A stretch of DNA of 5,509 nt, from contig JANEMG010000179.1 of NCBI GenBank assembly GCA_024511045.1, positions 1 to 5,509 of the forward strand. The letters are read 5' to 3'. Positions within the stretch are counted from its first letter, which is position 1, and every line of letters starts with the position of its first letter. This stretch comes from Gammaproteobacteria bacterium. Its GTDB lineage: Bacteria; Pseudomonadota; Gammaproteobacteria; Methylococcales; Methylomonadaceae. The notes beneath the pieces are model-generated. The model was not told the DNA's origin and did not search any database. It worked only from the letters and a program-made list of their open reading frames with translations. This document shows positions 4,934 to 5,509 of the stretch, one piece after another. A program made the translations under genes and the position numbers.

Positions 4934-5509
4934 ATGAGTGATAAAACAGTACGGCAATTGGCTGAGGTTGTGGGCATACCTCTGGATAAGTTCATGGAAC
5001 AGCTGCAGGAGGCAGGACTTGCAGTTGCATCCGCTGATGAGGCCATCAGTGACGATGAAAAAATGAAATTATTGAAACATCTGCGTCAGCGACATGGCAA
5101 AGACGCCCCTGACTCCATCGATGCGGCCCTGCCCAAACGCGTGACGTTGAAACGCAGGTCGGTCAGCGAACTCAAGCAGTCGCGAGCGCCTGGCCAACTG
5201 AGCAAGACGGTCAGCGTCGAAGTGCGCAAGAAGAGAACCTATGTCAAGCGCACGGAAGTCTCGGATCTGGAGCAGCAGCGCGAGCTGGAGCAGGCGAAGA
5301 AGGCGCTGGAAGAACAGCAGCAGCAGATCGCCGCCGAAGAACAGCTGATCCGGGAACGGGAGCAGGAACGTGACAGACTGAAAGCCGAGGCCGAGGCCGA
5401 GGCGGAAAGGCGGAAGCAACAGGCGCAGACAGAGGAGGCACGGCCCACGGCAGCGGAAAAGGAGGCGCTGACAGAGGAGACGGCAGCTGAAAAACAGGCG
5501 CAGAAAGAA
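4934..5509 (+). CDS. infB: translation initiation factor IF2, N-terminal part (runs off the window)
   Basis: IF2 is the GTPase that brings formyl-methionyl initiator tRNA to the 30S subunit and promotes 50S joining. Only the first 192 codons are inside the window, with no stop. The ATG follows AGGTGG (4920-4925) at good spacing, 19 bases after the nusA stop. Residues 1-53 (MSDKTVRQLAEVVGI ... LLKHLRQRHG) form the small IF2 N-terminal helical domain. Residues 65-75 (ALPKRVTLKRR) and the VEVRKKRTYVKR block near 94-105 match the conserved IF2-associated segment of gammaproteobacteria. From about residue 108 the chain is highly charged and Glu/Gln/Ala/Arg-rich, forming the expected long helical linker. 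The GTPase domain lies beyond the window. The initiator tRNA it binds is encoded at the head of the same region. Confidence 0.97.
   Translation, partial: MSDKTVRQLAEVVGIPLDKFMEQLQEAGLAVASADEAISDDEKMKLLKHLRQRHGKDAPDSIDAALPKRVTLKRRSVSELKQSRAPGQLSKTVSVEVRKKRTYVKRTEVSDLEQQRELEQAKKALEEQQQQIAAEEQLIREREQERDRLKAEAEAEAERRKQQAQTEEARPTAAEKEALTEETAAEKQAQKE
5384..5401 (+). repeat. three tandem GCCGAG hexamers within infB
   Basis: Three exact in-frame copies of GCCGAG encode Ala-Glu repeats in the charged linker of IF2. A CAG run of four (5315-5326, four glutamines) lies just upstream. Both are prone to slippage in multiples of three, so length variation here would keep the frame. This is usual for the fast-changing IF2 linker. 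Confidence 0.8.

Noticed and set aside
5230..5509. Glu/Gln/Ala-rich coiled-coil region as a separate or foreign gene
   Set aside because: It is in frame with infB and is the expected charged linker of gammaproteobacterial IF2.

Overview
The window is ordinary, gene-dense chromosomal DNA from a bacterium, most likely a gammaproteobacterium. The coding DNA is moderately GC-rich by eye and the short intergenic regions are AT-rich. The assignment rests on three things: the order ribH-nusB-thiL-pgpA, an initiator tRNA gene directly ahead of rimP-nusA-infB (the metY-rimP-nusA-infB arrangement of E. coli), and protein features such as a NusA with two C-terminal acidic repeats and an IF2 with the gammaproteobacterial N-terminal segment. 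I cannot name the genus.

Layout, all on the + strand. Bases 1-149 are non-coding and AT-rich and hold a striking 78-bp imperfect inverted repeat (4-81) ahead of ribH. Bases 150-2670 form a first transcription unit: ribH (lumazine synthase, riboflavin pathway), nusB (antitermination factor), a gap of about 160 bases with small inverted repeats and a doubtful 54-codon ORF, thiL (thiamine-monophosphate kinase, GTG start) and pgpA (phosphatidylglycerophosphatase A). Three junctions overlap by one base or a few bases, so translational coupling is likely. Bases 2671-2733 carry a good promoter for the initiator tRNA-fMet gene (2734-2810), whose 1:72 mismatch is C:U instead of the usual C:A.

Bases 2811-2921 are a compact leader with two consecutive intrinsic terminators. 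The second overlaps a four-codon mini-ORF that has its own Shine-Dalgarno sequence. There is also a boxA-like stretch. Bases 2922-5509 hold rimP (30S maturation factor), nusA (overlapping rimP by 14 bases) and the first 192 codons of infB (IF2), which runs off the window.

The genes fit together as a cofactor and membrane-lipid housekeeping cluster joined to a transcription and translation cluster. NusB and NusA, partners in rRNA antitermination, lie in adjacent units here. I found no mobile-element protein, CRISPR array, toxin-antitoxin pair, defence gene or new multi-gene system. The most interesting parts are non-coding: the palindrome upstream of ribH, the tRNA acceptor-end variant, and the rimP leader, where the geometry suggests that termination could respond to translation.
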